36,313 nt of DNA, taken from positions 1 through 36,313 of IMG/VR virus record IMGVR_UViG_3300032116_008492. One strand, given 5' to 3'. Origin of the DNA: a virus. The notes under the pieces were generated by a model that had not been told where the DNA came from, made no database searches, and saw only the letters and a list, made by a program, of their open reading frames with translations. Of this stretch, positions 34,498 to 36,313 are shown piece after piece (the stretch's first letter is position 1; each line of letters begins with the position of its first letter). The translations under genes and the position numbers were made by a program.

Positions 34498-36228
34498 ATG
34501 AGATTTCGTGAATTTAAAACCCCACTATATGAGTTTGCGCCGCCTAAGAGCGTTAGCGTAGATCTAGTTGGTAGATTAGAAACTATTCTAAAATCTACTG
34601 ATGAAACTAGCCCTGAACATTTAGAAGCAATTAAGTTATTACAAGACATTATTGTTTCTGCTAGAGAAGAGTCTACACCACAGCCTGCACCGATACAGCC
34701 TGCACCACCGCAACAAGCTGCGCCGCCACAAGCCGAAACACAGCCAGTAGAATCAATTGCTACACAAGATCAACTACCTTTAGCAGAGTCTAATGCTTCA
34801 GTTTCAAAATTAATAACTCAAGCTAGTAAGTCTCAAGCAAAATTGTCATCTGCAACTAAGCAAGAACTGCTTGCTAGGATTTTTGAATTAGAAGCAGCAG
34901 TAGCCAACGCAGAAGAAGAAAAGATTAAATACGGACAAAGTCAATACAAAAAAGGCCAGAAAAAAGAATTTGCAACAAACAAAGCGGCCTTTGAGAAAAT
35001 TGCTACACTTGCCGAAGAACTAGCATACAAAGTTAGCGGAACGCTCAACGCAATGAAAAAAGCATACGATGAGCAGATGGCAAGGGGAGACTTTAACAAA
35101 AAAGAAATGCAGAGCACAGATGTCGCTCCTATTAGACCGCCAGTGAAGGCTCCTACTACAGCAGCTAAACAAGAGTTAATTAATCTAATTCAAGACATGT
35201 TTAGCCGTCCATTAGGCTCTGCTGAAACTATTGCTGACAGAAACGCAAAGCTAAGAAATTTAAGCAATTTTATGTCGCGTTGTATTATAGGTATAGTAGA
35301 TTTTGAAGAATTACTTTCTTCCAAACGTGGAAACGTCTTGAATACATTAGACGAAGAAGCACAAGAGATTATAAAGATAATTGGAAACTTATTGTTAATT
35401 AAACCTAGCGCCACAGCAGGCAACTGGGGTCCAGGTGAACTAGGTTTGGCAATCTTAGGAACTCCTGTACATAAAGGTGGCAAAGGCGACTTACAGGTTA
35501 ACGGTAGAGATATCGAATTAAAAGCCAGCCAGAATCCAGAGAAAGGCGGCAGGCTTGGTACTGTTGCACTTGCTAGGGGTGTCGACGGATACGATAAGTA
35601 CAAAGGTGCGCTAGTTGAACTATTCAATAATGCCGGTTACGGAAAAAACGAATTAGACTATAGTTTAAAAAAGAAAGAAGAAGTAACAGAAGCAAGGGCT
35701 AAAGCAGTTAAAGAACCTAAAAAGTCTGTATTACCAAGCAATAATGTCGGTGTTTATCTGGATGATAAGGGAAACGAAAAAGATATCAAATGGACATCAT
35801 TTGGAAGAACCTTTGTCGTAAATGCACTTAATCCTAAGATTCAAGATCGTGTTGGTAAAGTAACGACTCAGAAATTCTTAGCGACTGTCGCTACAAGTTG
35901 CTTACTTTCTAAATTTGAAAAGAAAGCAGGCGGATACGACACTAGTTTTGTTAAACAGTGCGTTAACAGTGATGGAACAATTGATTATGATGCTTTTTCG
36001 TCAGGTTACGCAAAAATGTTATACGATATCTATCAAACAGTGGACGGCAAAGGCGAAATTATGGTGTTGAATCCCCTTACCGGCTCTTACTACGTGATGC
36101 TAGACTCAAGCGAGTTTGATGAAGCTACAACTGCTGGCGGAGACTATCAACCTATTAGGATTGGTTCTGTTGCTATTGATTTTACAGATAGCCAAGGTAA
36201 AGCAAGTCCACAAATTGGCATTGCTTAA
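34498..36228 (+). CDS. Large late protein with PD-(D/E)XK-like nuclease core
   Basis: A 576-residue protein. The N-terminus MRFREFKTPLYEFAPP resembles the capsid-targeting-like starts of other late genes. Residues about 58-100 are a Pro/Gln/Ala-rich linker. Residues about 120-200 are coiled coil (RIFELEAAVANAEEEKIKYG). The core at about 310-345 reads GPGELGLAILG, KGDLQVNGRDIELKAS, giving the E, D and E-x-K order of PD-(D/E)XK nucleases. The C-terminal 180 residues are a mixed domain. A packaged or late nuclease acting on host or phage DNA is plausible. Fold assignment rests on the motif only. Confidence 0.68.
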   Translation: MRFREFKTPLYEFAPPKSVSVDLVGRLETILKSTDETSPEHLEAIKLLQDIIVSAREESTPQPAPIQPAPPQQAAPPQAETQPVESIATQDQLPLAESNASVSKLITQASKSQAKLSSATKQELLARIFELEAAVANAEEEKIKYGQSQYKKGQKKEFATNKAAFEKIATLAEELAYKVSGTLNAMKKAYDEQMARGDFNKKEMQSTDVAPIRPPVKAPTTAAKQELINLIQDMFSRPLGSAETIADRNAKLRNLSNFMSRCIIGIVDFEELLSSKRGNVLNTLDEEAQEIIKIIGNLLLIKPSATAGNWGPGELGLAILGTPVHKGGKGDLQVNGRDIELKASQNPEKGGRLGTVALARGVDGYDKYKGALVELFNNAGYGKNELDYSLKKKEEVTEARAKAVKEPKKSVLPSNNVGVYLDDKGNEKDIKWTSFGRTFVVNALNPKIQDRVGKVTTQKFLATVATSCLLSKFEKKAGGYDTSFVKQCVNSDGTIDYDAFSSGYAKMLYDIYQTVDGKGEIMVLNPLTGSYYVMLDSSEFDEATTAGGDYQPIRIGSVAIDFTDSQGKASPQIGIA

Positions 36229-36252
36229 TTTCGAGTAATTTAACCGTTCTTC

Positions 36253-36281
36253 TTTACTAAAGTTTCCGTGTGTGCTATACT
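36253..36281 (+). promoter_or_regulatory. Sigma70 promoter TTTACT-N17-TATACT
   Basis: A near-consensus -35 and -10 with a 17-bp spacer. It ends 11 nt before ATG 36293, and its -10 box overlaps the late promoter core at 36280-36286. Confidence 0.55.
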
Positions 36282-36286
36282 AAATA
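36280..36286 (+). promoter_or_regulatory. Late promoter CTAAATA, 6 nt before ATG 36293
   Basis: ATACTAAATAAAACAC precedes ATG 36293 with a 6-nt gap, overlapping the sigma70 -10. The overlap could let early and late polymerase forms use the same site. Confidence 0.6.
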
Positions 36287-36292
36287 AAACAC

Positions 36293-36313
36293 ATGGAAAT
36301 ACTAGCACTTTTA
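36293..36313 (+). CDS. Start of a further gene (partial, runs off the right edge)
   Basis: Seven codons, MEILALL, remain before the window ends. The ATG is preceded by the early/late promoter pair with a 6-nt gap, as for other starts here. Nothing else can be said. Confidence 0.45.

Noticed and set aside
35190-35627. A 145-codon minus-strand open frame
   Set aside because: It is antisense to the nuclease-core region of the 34498 gene, with Ser/Pro-rich composition and no start signals.
1-36313. tRNA genes, rRNA genes, CRISPR arrays, insertion sequences, attachment sites or integrase
   Set aside because: No cloverleaf, repeat-spacer array, transposase, terminal inverted repeat or integrase was found by eye; this fits a lytic phage genome.

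Overview
The window looks like a piece of a large, strictly lytic T4-like myovirus of aquatic origin. Reasons: class Ia ribonucleotide reductase (NrdA and NrdB) with glutaredoxin, a PAAR spike tip, a beta-helix tail fibre, a scaffold or internal head protein, phage-type small proteins packed with 1-20 bp overlaps, and many copies of the T4-type late promoter core (C/G)(A/T)TAAATA. No integrase, transposase, tRNA, rRNA or CRISPR array was seen. Most small genes resemble those I remember from cyanomyophages, but no photosystem gene is present. A minus-strand cluster (phasin-like protein, DUF3563-like protein), ErpA/IscU-type Fe-S proteins and bS21 point to a proteobacterial host. That is inference.

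Layout. 1-2630: end of a multi-domain glycosyltransferase/FkbM methyltransferase. 2639-6062: small proteins and a large virion protein, ending at a bidirectional terminator. 6123-6800: three host-like genes on the minus strand. 6937-14687: a late head/internal-protein block (nucleotidyltransferase, K/R-rich protein, ligase-like adenylyltransferase, virion proteins, scaffold protein with a probable -1 frameshift extension). 14725-17416: MGME1/RecB-like exonuclease and tail fibre. 17459-22783: NrdA, ErpA-like, small membrane protein, IscU, IscA, NrdB, glutaredoxin and an Sm-like protein. 22788-24171: collagen-like fibre and PAAR tip. 24203-27054: HAD phosphatase, Hc1 histone-like protein, alpha/beta hydrolase, radical SAM enzyme. 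27114-31255: a SleB-type endolysin with an adjacent membrane protein, virion and membrane proteins, and ribosomal protein bS21. 31252-31506: small minus-strand gene. 31560-34487: DEDD exonuclease, MazG-like protein, Hsp20, ClpS, heme oxygenase and a ferredoxin-dependent bilin reductase. 34498-36228: PD-(D/E)XK-like protein. 36293 to the end: start of another gene.

How it works together. The RNR, glutaredoxin and Fe-S carrier/scaffold genes form one translationally coupled redox and nucleotide operon. Heme oxygenase plus bilin reductase would turn heme into a linear bilin pigment. bS21, Hsp20 and ClpS touch host translation and proteolysis. Several late proteins share a short N-terminus resembling the T4 capsid-targeting sequence, so a set of nucleic-acid enzymes may be packaged and injected.

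The most unusual signals are a dnaX-like slippery site plus hairpin that would extend the scaffold protein; a ROSE-type RNA thermometer candidate in front of hsp20; early (sigma70) and late promoters placed 4-7 nt from start codons, predicting leaderless mRNAs; and a phage ErpA-IscU-IscA set between nrdA and nrdB.
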